A DNA stretch of 46,365 bases from an uncultured Bacteroidia bacterium (GCA_902794155.1 CADBGN010000011.1:1-46365), one strand, 5' to 3'. Positions 8,503 through 16,958 are shown, counted from the stretch's first letter. Program-made: numbers and translations. Notes: a model not told the origin generated them from the sequence alone.

Positions 8503-9651
8503 ATGAAACGCAAATTTCGCATCATTGTCGGAATGCTGCTATTAGCCATTCCATTGTGCATGAATGCACAAGTAAAACCTGTTAAAAAAGAGGCTGACAA
8601 AACTATTGAAGTAAAGCCCAAGGCTGAAAAAGCTGAAGCTGAAAAGAATGTAATTCCCGAAAAGCCCAAGGATGGATTGACCATGCCTAAAATCTCCGGC
8701 TTTGTGCAAGGAATGTACCAAGCCAACCTAAGTGACAAAGGAGACCTTCTCGACAACACCTTGAGAATGCGCCGCGTTCGTCTGTCGGTGGACGGCAACC
8801 TTTCGAAGACAGTGAGCTATAAAATCCAAGGCGACTTCACCCGCAGCCCCATGCTGGTTGACGCATATGTGAAGTACAAACCCTGCAGAGAGTTTGCCAT
8901 CCAGGTCGGTCAGTTCAAGACCCCGTTCACCTTGGAAAGCCCCATCAACCCCGTCAACCTCGAGATCTTCGATTACGGCGAGAGCGTCCAACAATTGGTC
9001 GGTTACAAAGACGTTTGTGGCGTCGGTGCCCTCGGTCGTGACCTTGGTCTAATGGCCACCGGTAGCCTCTTCCCTGTTGAGAATGCCAATGGTTACCAAT
9101 ACAGCATCGTTGACTACGCCGTCGGCGTGTTCAACGGCAACGGCGCCAACCAACTCGACAACAACAACCGCAAGGACATCGTCGGTCGCCTCGAAGTACA
9201 TCCTGGCCTGAAAGACCTGACCTTGAGTGGTTCATATTACTACGGCCACTATTACAAGGATGAAGGAAACAACGGCACTCGTAACCGTTGGGCAGCCGGC
9301 GTCCAATACAACGACGGCAAACTCGTTCTTCGTGGCGAATACATCGGCGGCAAAACAGGTCTGTCTCATACAGTTATTCCAGAAGACCTTGTCTATTACA
9401 ACAGCAACGGTTACTATGGCGTAGTTGGATACAACTTCCAAGCTGGTGAACAGAAGATTATGCCCGTGCTGCGTTATGAGCACTTCACCAAAGATGCCAG
9501 CATCACAAATGGCGGCACAAATTGGTACACTGTAGGCATCAATTATTGGCCGCTGAAGTCCGTGAACTTCAAACTTGACTATTCACTGGTACAGAAAGAA
9601 GCTGGCGACAACTCACACCGTGTGGTTGCCATGGTCAGCTATAAGTTCTAA
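8503..9651 (+). CDS. OprO/OprP-type outer-membrane porin
   Basis: 382 residues. Signal peptide MKRKFRIIVGMLLLAIPLCM ends at NAQ, followed by a Lys/Glu-rich stretch (about 24-60). A 16-strand-type beta barrel then begins PKISGFVQGMYQANL and ends in a terminal Phe (VAMVSYKF), the outer-membrane insertion signal. The segment YVKYKPCREFAIQVGQFKTPFTLE is typical of phosphate-selective porin O/P family members, where the conserved QxGxFKxPF motif lines the channel entrance. Family names imply phosphate or pyrophosphate, but in Bacteroidota these proteins are widespread and selectivity cannot be read from sequence. The start is set by the promoter position and the signal peptide. Confidence 0.88.
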   Translation: MKRKFRIIVGMLLLAIPLCMNAQVKPVKKEADKTIEVKPKAEKAEAEKNVIPEKPKDGLTMPKISGFVQGMYQANLSDKGDLLDNTLRMRRVRLSVDGNLSKTVSYKIQGDFTRSPMLVDAYVKYKPCREFAIQVGQFKTPFTLESPINPVNLEIFDYGESVQQLVGYKDVCGVGALGRDLGLMATGSLFPVENANGYQYSIVDYAVGVFNGNGANQLDNNNRKDIVGRLEVHPGLKDLTLSGSYYYGHYYKDEGNNGTRNRWAAGVQYNDGKLVLRGEYIGGKTGLSHTVIPEDLVYYNSNGYYGVVGYNFQAGEQKIMPVLRYEHFTKDASITNGGTNWYTVGINYWPLKSVNFKLDYSLVQKEAGDNSHRVVAMVSYKF

Positions 9652-9667
9652 TCCAATTCACCCTAAA

Positions 9668-9811
9668 AACTACGAATAACACGAATGGAACAAATGTCTA
9701 AAACTGAATTTTGCAGCTAAAGCTGCGAATTATACGAATTCGTACTCATTTGCAACGAAGTTGCCAAATTCATTCGTGAGAAATTAGACAATATTCGTTC
9801 AATTCGTAGTT
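9668..9811. mobile_element. MITE-like inverted-repeat element, non-coding
   Basis: Left end 9668-9686 (AACTACGAATAACACGAAT) and right end 9793-9811 are inverted, matching at 16 of 19 positions. The interior holds two hairpins: GCAGCT-AA-AGCTGC at 9713-9726, identical to the right-hand hairpin of the 7241-7795 element, and GCAAC-GAA-GTTGC at 9752-9764. No ORF lies within. It occupies nearly the whole gap between the porin stop and the transporter start. It shares the AACTAC ends and layout of the GxxExxY element but replaces the CAGATT word with CGAAT. Confidence 0.6.
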
Positions 9812-9833
9812 AACTAAACCAACTATTCAACTT

Positions 9834-11195
9834 ATGGAAAACAATAAAATCTCCAATCTCTGGAAAAAGGAAGACTGGCTGGCCGTGTGGATTGGCTTCA
9901 TTGTCATTGCCATCGGCTGTATCTCCATCCTTACCCAAAGCTTCGACTTCTCCGCCGCCAAGTTCAGCACCTGGCATTGGTGGGAAAATGTAGACGAAAA
10001 GAAATCTCTTATTGACCAATTCAACGGTGCCTTCTGGATCAAGTTGCTCCGCACCTTCTTGGTGCTCGGCATCCTGTTTGCCATCGGCATCAAGCTGCAA
10101 GGCGAGAAGATCGGCAAGTTCATCCCTGCCTTCATTGTGCTGTTTATCATCTGCATCGTGGTGCGCTTGGTGAGCGCCGAGTTCACCCTGAACCGTTACC
10201 TCGAATGGGCTTTCTGGGCTTTGCTCATCGGCCTGTTGATCTCCAACACCGTTGGCACGTCCGAATGGCTGAAACCTGCCATCCGTACTGAGTTCTACAT
10301 CAAGACGGGCTTGGTCATCATGGGCTTCTCGGTGCTGTTCTCCAACATCGCCAAGTTCGGTCTTTACGGTCTCGGCATCGCATGGATTGTGACGCCTATC
10401 GTCATCATCTTCATGTGGTGGTTGGGCACCAAAGTGCTGAAGATCGACAACAAGCCTCTGGTCATCACCTTGGCTTCGGCCACCTCGGTGTGCGGTACCA
10501 GTGCCGCCATCGCCACGGGTGCTGCCTCCAAAGCCAAGAAGGAAGACCTTTCATTAGCCATCAGCATCTCCATTATCTTCACCATCCTCATGATGGTATT
10601 CGAGCCTATGATCATCCGCGCTTGCGGTATGAGCCAACTCATGGGTGGTGCCCTCATCGGCGGCACCGTCGACTCAACGGGTGCTGTGGTGCTGGCCGGT
10701 AACGCCCTCGGCGAAGAAGCCGAGCAAGCTGCCGTGCTTGTGAAGTCCATCCAGAACATCCTCATCGGTTTCATCGCCTTCTTCGTGGCCATCTTCTTTG
10801 CCACCAAGGTCGACAAAGACCCGAACCAAAAGGTCGGTGCTGGTGAGATTTGGAATCGTTTCCCGAAGTTCATCATCGGTTTCTTCGTGGCTTCACTCGT
10901 TGCCTCCTTCATCATCCAACCCCTCACCAAAGGCATGGATTTCAACGGCGCCTCAGCCGTGAAGGCCATCAACGGCGTGCTTGACCAATACAAGAACTGG
11001 GCCTTCGTGCTGGCCTTCACCAGCATCGGCTTGGACACCAACTTCAAGAGCCTCTTCAAGCGTATGCAAGGCGGCAAGGTGCTCTGGCTCTACATCATCG
11101 GCCAGGTCTTCAACATCGCCCTTACGCTGTTTGCAGTGTGGTTCCTGCTGTCAGGAAAGATCTTTGACATTCCTTCCCTCGACATGTTCAAGTGA
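9834..11195 (+). CDS. YeiH-family putative sulfate exporter
   Basis: A 453-residue membrane protein with about ten or eleven hydrophobic segments. It matches the UPF0324/YeiH family: conserved SNTVGTSEWLKPAIRTEFYIKTGLV near the first third, then VCGTSAAIATGAA and GGTVDSTGAVVLAGNALG, and GLDTNFKSLFKRM near the end. Members are annotated as sulfate exporters from limited evidence, so substrate is uncertain. The right end of the MITE-like repeat is 22 bases upstream of its ATG and no -7 box is visible in between. The stop overlaps the ATG of a small membrane protein by one base (TGATG), which suggests coupled translation. Confidence 0.88.
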   Translation: MENNKISNLWKKEDWLAVWIGFIVIAIGCISILTQSFDFSAAKFSTWHWWENVDEKKSLIDQFNGAFWIKLLRTFLVLGILFAIGIKLQGEKIGKFIPAFIVLFIICIVVRLVSAEFTLNRYLEWAFWALLIGLLISNTVGTSEWLKPAIRTEFYIKTGLVIMGFSVLFSNIAKFGLYGLGIAWIVTPIVIIFMWWLGTKVLKIDNKPLVITLASATSVCGTSAAIATGAASKAKKEDLSLAISISIIFTILMMVFEPMIIRACGMSQLMGGALIGGTVDSTGAVVLAGNALGEEAEQAAVLVKSIQNILIGFIAFFVAIFFATKVDKDPNQKVGAGEIWNRFPKFIIGFFVASLVASFIIQPLTKGMDFNGASAVKAINGVLDQYKNWAFVLAFTSIGLDTNFKSLFKRMQGGKVLWLYIIGQVFNIALTLFAVWFLLSGKIFDIPSLDMFK

Positions 11196-11485
11196 TGAAC
11201 AAAAACCACAAAATATTCAAAGTGATTACCATCATCGTGGTGGTAATCACTTTGTTTTTGGCCGGTTGGATCATGGCCAACCAGCTTGGTCTCGTCGAAG
11301 GCTACGACTTCGGCGCAGGCGCCTATTACTATGCCGACATCCCCACCGAGCAATACAACGAAATCGACAAGGAAGGCGCCTACCAAACCTCCATCCCAAA
11401 ATGGATTTTCTACGTTCTCTTCTTCGCTTGGGGCTGGCTGATGTGGCGGCTTTGGGTGTGGATTGAGACGCGGGGAAAGAAATAG
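11195..11485 (+). CDS. Small two-helix membrane protein, unknown function
   Basis: 96 residues from the ATG at 11195, which shares its A with the stop of the YeiH gene. The ORF could be extended by one GTG codon, but the ATG fits coupling better. One hydrophobic helix lies at about residues 9-27 (FKVITIIVVVITLFLAGWIM) and another at about 72-88 (WIFYVLFFAWGWLMWRLWVW). An acidic, Tyr-rich loop between them (GAGAYYYADIPTEQYNEID) probably faces the periplasm. I do not recognise a family. The gene order suggests it works with the transporter as an accessory subunit. The 5' end contains a strong terminator-like hairpin, described separately. Confidence 0.75.
   Translation: MNKNHKIFKVITIIVVVITLFLAGWIMANQLGLVEGYDFGAGAYYYADIPTEQYNEIDKEGAYQTSIPKWIFYVLFFAWGWLMWRLWVWIETRGKK
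11218..11260 (+). terminator. Terminator-like hairpin inside the start of the small membrane protein gene
   Basis: CAAAGTGATTACCA (11218-11231) pairs perfectly with 11241-11254 over 14 bases. The stem extends further toward a short loop with one G-T position, and TTTGTTTTTG follows directly. It lies 23 bases after the YeiH stop, so it could end the transporter transcript while sitting in codons 8-20 of the next gene. Whether it terminates or only slows ribosomes is not determinable here. Confidence 0.45.
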
Positions 11486-11517
11486 TCCACAAATACCTTA
11501 ATTCCATTTTTTCTTTG

Positions 11518-11525
11518 TAACTTTG
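11518..11525 (+). promoter_or_regulatory. -7 promoter box for kinase/RapZ-C gene
   Basis: TAACTTTG, 25 bases upstream of the ATG at 11551. It probably drives the three-gene run of kinase fusion, nucleotidyltransferase and AddB-like nuclease. Confidence 0.6.
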
Positions 11526-11550
11526 CCACAATAGAAAACAATGGCATTCC

Positions 11551-13011
11551 ATGCAAACTCCTGATATTCAAAACATATTAGCTGAACTAACGCGTTCCAT
11601 CGGGAAAACGCCCTACGAAATCCAACCCATTGCAGAATCAGGCTCAGCGAGAAAATATTTCCGCATCATTACATGGAACGGCAGTCTGATTGGAACTTAT
11701 AGCAACAATGTGGAGGAAAACGAGGCTTTCCTCACTTTCAGCAAGCATTTTCATGACTTGGGATTGAATGTGCCAGAGGTCTTTGCCGTAAACGAGGAAA
11801 AGACCTGTTATCTGCAAAGCGATTTCGGGGATGACAATCTGTTTGCGCATGTGCAGAAAGCTTTGATGGTAAGTGGTTTCGGCGAGAACATTATCAATCT
11901 TTATAAAAAAGCACTGAGCCATCTGGTAAAGCTGCAAGTGCTGGGTCATCAAGGATTGGACTACAGCAAGGCCTATCCTACTGAGCGCTTCGACCGTCAG
12001 GCCATCATCGACGACCTCAACTATTTCAAGTATTACTTCGTCAAGCCGCACGAGGAAATAGACTTCAACGAGACACGCTTGGGCAAGGACTACGAAGCCT
12101 TCGCCGACTTCGTCAGCCATGCGCCCTGCGACTTCTTTATGTACCGCGATTTTCAATCGCGCAACATCATGGTGAAAGATAGCGAGCTATATTTTATTGA
12201 CTTCCAAGGCGGTCGCAAAGGCCCGCTCAACTACGATGTGGTCTCGCTACTCTATCAGGTGAAAGCACAAATCCCACAAGCCATACGAGATGAATTGGTC
12301 GGGTATTACAAGGCTAAGTTGTCGCAATACATGAGTCCGGAAGCCGTCAAATTCGACACCTACCAGCCTTATTTCGTCTATCTGAGGTTGATGCAAGTGC
12401 TTGGTGCTTACGGTTTTAGAGGCCTCATCCAAAAGAAGTCACACTTCATCGAGAGCATCCCATACGCCTTGAAAGAACTGAAAGCCTGGAATGAAACCCA
12501 CCCATTAGACAAATACCCCGAACTCCAAAGCGTCATCTCCCAACTCTCAACTCTAAACTATCCACTCCCAACTGACTCTCAACTCTCAACTCTAAACTCT
12601 AAACTCACCGTCACAATCAATAGCTTCTCATTCAAGAAGGGTTACCCAGCCGACTTCAGCGGCAACGGCGGCGGCTTCGTGTTCGACTGCCGTGCCTTAC
12701 CCAACCCTGGCCGTGAGCCAGAGTTCAAGACCAAGACCGGCCGCGACTGGGAGGTCATCGACTACCTCATGGCCAAGCCGCCCGTCCATGTCTTCCTCAA
12801 TCATGTGAAAGGCATCGTCGGACAAAGTGTCGACAACTACCGCGAGCGGCATTTCAGCAACCTGATGGTCTCCTTTGGCTGCACGGGCGGACAGCATCGT
12901 TCGGTCTTCTTCGCCCAAACCATCTACGAATGGCTCAAGGCGACCTATCCCGACATCCACCTTAAACTGAACCACATCGAACGCAAAATCACGGAGGAAA
13001 CTGGCTTATGA
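11551..13011 (+). CDS. AmgK-like amino-sugar kinase fused to RapZ C-terminal domain
   Basis: 486 residues. Residues 1 to about 330 are an aminoglycoside-phosphotransferase fold with MYRDFQSRNIMV as catalytic loop (Asp and Asn kept, His replaced by Tyr) and YFIDFQGGRKGPLNYDVVSLL as metal-binding segment. That pattern is like AmgK, the anomeric MurNAc/GlcNAc kinase. Residues about 331-352 are a Leu/Ser/Thr-rich linker encoded by heptanucleotide repeats. Residues about 353-486 are a RapZ C-terminal domain: SFKKGYP, FVFDCRALPNPG, FGCTGGQHRSVF. In E. coli that domain senses glucosamine-6-phosphate. The next gene overlaps by 4 bases and resembles MurU, so the pair probably makes UDP-MurNAc from salvaged sugar. 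The sensing role of the fused domain is inference. Confidence 0.82.
   Translation: MQTPDIQNILAELTRSIGKTPYEIQPIAESGSARKYFRIITWNGSLIGTYSNNVEENEAFLTFSKHFHDLGLNVPEVFAVNEEKTCYLQSDFGDDNLFAHVQKALMVSGFGENIINLYKKALSHLVKLQVLGHQGLDYSKAYPTERFDRQAIIDDLNYFKYYFVKPHEEIDFNETRLGKDYEAFADFVSHAPCDFFMYRDFQSRNIMVKDSELYFIDFQGGRKGPLNYDVVSLLYQVKAQIPQAIRDELVGYYKAKLSQYMSPEAVKFDTYQPYFVYLRLMQVLGAYGFRGLIQKKSHFIESIPYALKELKAWNETHPLDKYPELQSVISQLSTLNYPLPTDSQLSTLNSKLTVTINSFSFKKGYPADFSGNGGGFVFDCRALPNPGREPEFKTKTGRDWEVIDYLMAKPPVHVFLNHVKGIVGQSVDNYRERHFSNLMVSFGCTGGQHRSVFFAQTIYEWLKATYPDIHLKLNHIERKITEETGL
12541..12606 (+). repeat. Heptanucleotide repeat tract inside a coding region
   Basis: Copies of CTCAACT/CTAAACT recur with a 7-base period, for example CAACTCTCAACTCTAAACT at 12541-12559 and again from about 12580. 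The tract keeps the frame open and encodes the linker between the kinase and RapZ-C domains. Confidence 0.75.
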
Positions 13012-13766
13012 GTCCAAGAATCGAAACCACTGCAATGATTTTGGCCGCCGGCTTGGGCACCCGCCTCAAAGCCTTGACCCAGGACAAGCCCAAAGCCTTA
13101 GTCCCGCTTAACGGCAAGCCATTGTTGCAGCATTGCATCGAGAATTTGATTGTCAACGGATTCTATCACATTGTCATCAATGTGCATCATTTTGGCGAAC
13201 AAATCATCGACTTCATCAACCAACATCAGTTTGACGCTGTCATACAGATTTCCGACGAACGCGACCTGCTGATGGACACAGGTGGCGGCATCGTCAAGGC
13301 CACTCCCCTTTTCAAGGACTCAAAAGCCGTGTTGGTGCATAACGTGGACATCATCAGCAATGTGAATCTTGGCGAGATGAGTCAACAGTTTCTCTCCTCT
13401 GGTGACGATGCTTGGTTGCTGACACAGGATAGGGAGACGAATAGAAAGTTGTTGTTTGATGATGAGAACCAGCTTGTTGGGTGGATGAATAAGTCGGAAG
13501 AGAAATTCAAATGGGTTCATAACGAGTCGGCCCTTCGACGGGCTCAGGGACCTTCACTTAAAGAAATGGCCTTCAGCGGGCTGCATTTCTTCAGGAGTGA
13601 TTTGTTTGCCAAGTTTGAATGCAAGCCTCAGAGTGTCATTGATTTATACCTCAATTTGGCTAAAACCAACCGCATCATTTCAAAACCTATCCAACCCAAT
13701 TATTGGTTCGATTTGGGCAAACCCGAACAACTGCTAGCTGCCGAAAACTATATAAAAACGCTTTGA
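13008..13766 (+). CDS. MurU-like sugar-1-phosphate nucleotidyltransferase
   Basis: 252 residues. The N-terminal Rossmann-like nucleotide-binding motif is MILAAGLGTRLKALTQDKPKA (residues about 10-30; Arg and Lys present). Next come LMDTGGGIVKA and VHNVDII, which supplies the metal-binding Asp. The same motifs occur in MurU, the MurNAc-1-phosphate uridylyltransferase, and in mannose-1-phosphate guanylyltransferases. The 4-base ATGA overlap with the AmgK-like kinase favours the MurU reading. The residues ESALRRAQGPSLKE (about 172-185) come from a palindromic repeat inserted in frame at 13530-13553; they lie just before the conserved FSGLHFF. Substrate is inferred from context. Confidence 0.82.
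   Translation: MSPRIETTAMILAAGLGTRLKALTQDKPKALVPLNGKPLLQHCIENLIVNGFYHIVINVHHFGEQIIDFINQHQFDAVIQISDERDLLMDTGGGIVKATPLFKDSKAVLVHNVDIISNVNLGEMSQQFLSSGDDAWLLTQDRETNRKLLFDDENQLVGWMNKSEEKFKWVHNESALRRAQGPSLKEMAFSGLHFFRSDLFAKFECKPQSVIDLYLNLAKTNRIISKPIQPNYWFDLGKPEQLLAAENYIKTL
13530..13553 (+). repeat. Palindromic intragenic repeat, in-frame
   Basis: GGCCCTTCGACGGGCTCAGG and the next few bases form an imperfect palindrome (CCCT ... AGGG around TCGACGGGCTC). It resembles the interspersed CCCTTCGAC-GCTCAGGGACC motif I know from several bacterial genomes. It adds residues to the nucleotidyltransferase without breaking the frame. Confidence 0.5.
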
Positions 13767-13767
13767 A

Positions 13768-16665
13768 ATGAACGAAGACACCTTCATAGCCAAGCTGGCA
13801 AACCATATCCAAAGCCACTACGACCTCACGAAACAGGAACTGACAATAGTATTCCCCAACAAAAGGGCAGCTTTCTATTTGCGAAACGCGTTCAAAACAA
13901 GCTGCGCCCAGACCCTTTGGCTGCCGCAAATGATCTCCATCGAGGAGGCCGTCACCCAATGGAGCGGCATCGCCTTAGCCGACACTATCGACTTGTTGTT
14001 TGAACTCATCGACATCGATGCGGGACTACATGTGGAGCAAGATAGCGACCTAAGTGTCTTTGGCAGCCAAGCCACACAAATGGCAAAAGACTTTGACGAA
14101 ATCGACCAATATGGCATCGACGCCAAACATGTTTTCAACTATGTCTTGGACAATAAAAAGCTGGAAATCTGGAACTTTGACGAGGAAAAAAGCAAAGAAA
14201 AAGAAATAAAATATCTTCATTTTTTCCAATCGCTTTACGACTATTATCTCCGACTCCGAGACAGGCTAAGCAAGCAAGGCAAAGGCTATTACGGCATGAT
14301 TACCAGACATTTGTCGGAATTACCAGAGACGATGTTATTGGAAAAAATCGGGGGAAGAAGCATCCTTTTCGCCGGCTTCAATGCCTTGACCACTACCGAA
14401 GAACGCATCGTTAACACGCTCATTAGAAACGGCAAGGCTGAGATTCTGTTCGATTACGATGCCTATTATGTCGATGATGAGAACAATGAGGCAGGTCTTT
14501 TTGCGAGGAAGTACAAAAAGGTTCATCCACAATGGATTGAAAACGGCATCTCCCATGCGCTGACCACCGAAGCCAAGACCATACACATCATCCAAGCCAG
14601 TGGCAATGCACTACAGGCCAAAGCCTTACAAGCCAAGCTTCAAGAAACAAATGATGAAAAACAAGCCGTCATCCTTGCCGATGAGAACTTGCTGATTCCT
14701 GTCTTGAACAGCATTCCAAATACTTATTCAGGCTTCAAAGTATCGATGGGCTATCCCGTAACAAAAACACCTGTCAACCAACTTATTAAGGAATGTTTTG
14801 CTCTGTATCGACACAAAAGAATCTCCCGAAAAATCAACGACAACGGAATAGAGCGTGTGGCAGAAGGTTGGTACATTTGGCCCGTCCTGCACTTGATGGA
14901 TCTTGAAATCGTTAAAATCGTCTTCTCCAGAAACGAGCTTGAAGTCTTTAGCCATTGGAAGCAAAATGCGGTGAAGAAAGGCAAATTCATCTTTGAGGAC
15001 GGTGACATTGAGTCATTCCAACAGATGCCTAACATTCAGGCGTTACTGAGGGTTATCCTAAACAAGAAAGACGGATCATCGCCTGCCATAGTTTTGGAAG
15101 ATCTCAATCAAGTGTTGGTTTTCATCTCACATTTACTCCAATCAAAACCAGAGCAAGAAAGGAACTTTTTCCTCCTCAACCAAGTTAGCGAAATCGGAAA
15201 AATCATTAGCCGGTTGGAAAGAGTAGTCGCGCAAAACGCCCAATATGTCAAAGACACGCACAGCCTTGAGTCTTTGTATCGGGTGCTGTCGTCAGCAGCG
15301 AGTCTGAAGCTGAACAGCAGCGAGACCGATGGCCTACAAATCATGGGCTTGCTCGAGACCCGCAACCTTGACTTTGAGCGTCTGCACCTGCTCAACGTCA
15401 ACGAAGGCATCATGCCACCCGACAAATCGCGAGGCAGCTTCATTCCACAATTCATCCGTCGTGCCTGCGGCCTTCCAGGCTACACTGAAAGCCAAGCTGT
15501 CGTGGCTTATCACTTCTACCGCCTGCTACAGAACGGAAAAGACATTTATTTGTATTATAACAATTTAGGCGACACATCAGGCGGCGAAGCCAGCCGATTC
15601 ATCTTGCAAATCAAGCACGAATTAGCCAAAAACGCCAACATCAAAGTCGAGGAAGAATCGTTCAACAGTGCGGCAAAATCCTCTTTGGAGTCACAGAAGC
15701 TCAGCGCACAGAAAACCAATGCCTTAGACCGTCTCCACTACCTCATTGAAGAGAAAGGCCTATCCCCTTCCGCCTTGTCCACCTATCTGAATTGTCCGTT
15801 GAAGTATTATCTGCGGTATATCGCCCAAATTGAAGACAATAGCGTTGAGGAAGACACGGGCGTCAATGTCATTGGCACCATCATCCACGACACATTAGAG
15901 TTTATGTTTGCCGACTACCTGCCGAAAGACGGAAAAACACAACTCATTGACAAAGAACTTTTTGACAAAGTAATCAAGCCGCAATGGGAACAAAAACTGT
16001 CCCTGTCAATAGCGAAAAACCTGCCCAATGGCCTTCCCGATGTGGGCTTCAACTATTTGAACCGTGTCACCATTGAGCAACAGCTGAAGAACTATCTCAA
16101 CTACACCTCCAAACAATTGGGAAACAGCACCTTGACCCTACTGGAAACCGAGGGCGAATTGAAGTCAAACCTGCCAACTGGTCATGGAGATTGCATTTTC
16201 TATGGCCGCACCGACCGCATAGACCAATTTGAAGGTCTTATCCGAGTCATCGACTACAAGACGGGGCATGTGAACAGCACCGACCTCAAGGTTCCCGTGC
16301 GCCATCAAAACGAAAACGAACTCGATTATCTGAAAAAGATTCCGGAAAAAGCGTTACAATTACTGCTTTACAAATACATGTATCTCAAGGAAAACCCAAA
16401 TATCGCACCCGAGCAAGTCATCGCAGCCATCCATGGGTTAAAGTACGCTAATGCCATTGAGTTCAGTCTGACAAAAGCCTCGCCGACCAAAAACGACAAC
16501 GATGCCGTCACTGATTTCCTTGAAGGCGGCCGTTTCATTCCCGATATGGAGGTTATGCTCGAGGCTGTTGTGGATGAGATTTTCGATTCTGAAATCCCCT
16601 TTTCGCAGGCCGAGGACGACAAAAAATGCAAATTTTGCGATTTTAAGCTGATTTGCAAGAGGTAA
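13768..16665 (+). CDS. AddB-like PD-(D/E)XK nuclease with Fe-S cysteines
   Basis: 965 residues, starting one base after the nucleotidyltransferase stop. The N-terminal and middle parts resemble an inactivated UvrD-type helicase as in AddB: FPNKRAAFYLRNAF without a P-loop Gly-Lys-Ser, and ETRNLDFERLHLLNVNEG later. The C-terminal nuclease carries GRTDRID and VIDYKTG (Asp ... Asp-Tyr-Lys) and LQLLLYKYMYL. Four cysteines fit the AddB iron-sulphur staple: Cys676 in YLNCPLKYYLRY and Cys954, Cys957, Cys963 near the C-terminus. AddAB processes double-strand DNA ends for recombination. An AddA partner is not in the window. The stop lies 2 bases from the stop of the convergent DUF721 gene. Confidence 0.85.
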   Translation: MNEDTFIAKLANHIQSHYDLTKQELTIVFPNKRAAFYLRNAFKTSCAQTLWLPQMISIEEAVTQWSGIALADTIDLLFELIDIDAGLHVEQDSDLSVFGSQATQMAKDFDEIDQYGIDAKHVFNYVLDNKKLEIWNFDEEKSKEKEIKYLHFFQSLYDYYLRLRDRLSKQGKGYYGMITRHLSELPETMLLEKIGGRSILFAGFNALTTTEERIVNTLIRNGKAEILFDYDAYYVDDENNEAGLFARKYKKVHPQWIENGISHALTTEAKTIHIIQASGNALQAKALQAKLQETNDEKQAVILADENLLIPVLNSIPNTYSGFKVSMGYPVTKTPVNQLIKECFALYRHKRISRKINDNGIERVAEGWYIWPVLHLMDLEIVKIVFSRNELEVFSHWKQNAVKKGKFIFEDGDIESFQQMPNIQALLRVILNKKDGSSPAIVLEDLNQVLVFISHLLQSKPEQERNFFLLNQVSEIGKIISRLERVVAQNAQYVKDTHSLESLYRVLSSAASLKLNSSETDGLQIMGLLETRNLDFERLHLLNVNEGIMPPDKSRGSFIPQFIRRACGLPGYTESQAVVAYHFYRLLQNGKDIYLYYNNLGDTSGGEASRFILQIKHELAKNANIKVEEESFNSAAKSSLESQKLSAQKTNALDRLHYLIEEKGLSPSALSTYLNCPLKYYLRYIAQIEDNSVEEDTGVNVIGTIIHDTLEFMFADYLPKDGKTQLIDKELFDKVIKPQWEQKLSLSIAKNLPNGLPDVGFNYLNRVTIEQQLKNYLNYTSKQLGNSTLTLLETEGELKSNLPTGHGDCIFYGRTDRIDQFEGLIRVIDYKTGHVNSTDLKVPVRHQNENELDYLKKIPEKALQLLLYKYMYLKENPNIAPEQVIAAIHGLKYANAIEFSLTKASPTKNDNDAVTDFLEGGRFIPDMEVMLEAVVDEIFDSEIPFSQAEDDKKCKFCDFKLICKR

Positions 16666-16667
16666 AC

Positions 16668-16958
16668 TCAGTTGAGAATGATTTCCTTAACAATCTCCTT
16701 CCCTACCATCTCGTTCAGGTTCTTCATCAACAAGGACTTGGAATAACTCAGTTCGCTGCGCAAGGCATCGCTGTCGACGCGGACATAGAGCACACCGTTT
16801 TTGATGGAAAGGTCGATGGTATGCGAGGCAATGAAAGGTCCGACCACCTTGGGCCATGATTCGACGACCTTGACTTCGTCAAGATATTCAAGGCCACGAT
16901 GCTGTTCGTAGAACGCCTTGATAAGATCGCCCAAAGGCTTAACGTCGTAGTATATCAT
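16668..16958 (-). CDS. DUF721 (DciA-like) protein
   Basis: 96 residues with the DUF721 pattern: LGDLIKAFYEQHRG, VESWPKVVGPFIASHTIDL, then LYVRVDSDALRSELSYSKSLLMKNLNEMVG. DciA proteins load or stabilise the replicative helicase in bacteria that lack DnaC, and this small Bacteroidota form is usually placed next to recF. Its start overlaps the recF stop by 4 bases, so the two are co-translated. Function is inferred from the family; the short form has only the KH-like core. Confidence 0.8.
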   Translation of the reverse strand: MIYYDVKPLGDLIKAFYEQHRGLEYLDEVKVVESWPKVVGPFIASHTIDLSIKNGVLYVRVDSDALRSELSYSKSLLMKNLNEMVGKEIVKEIILN

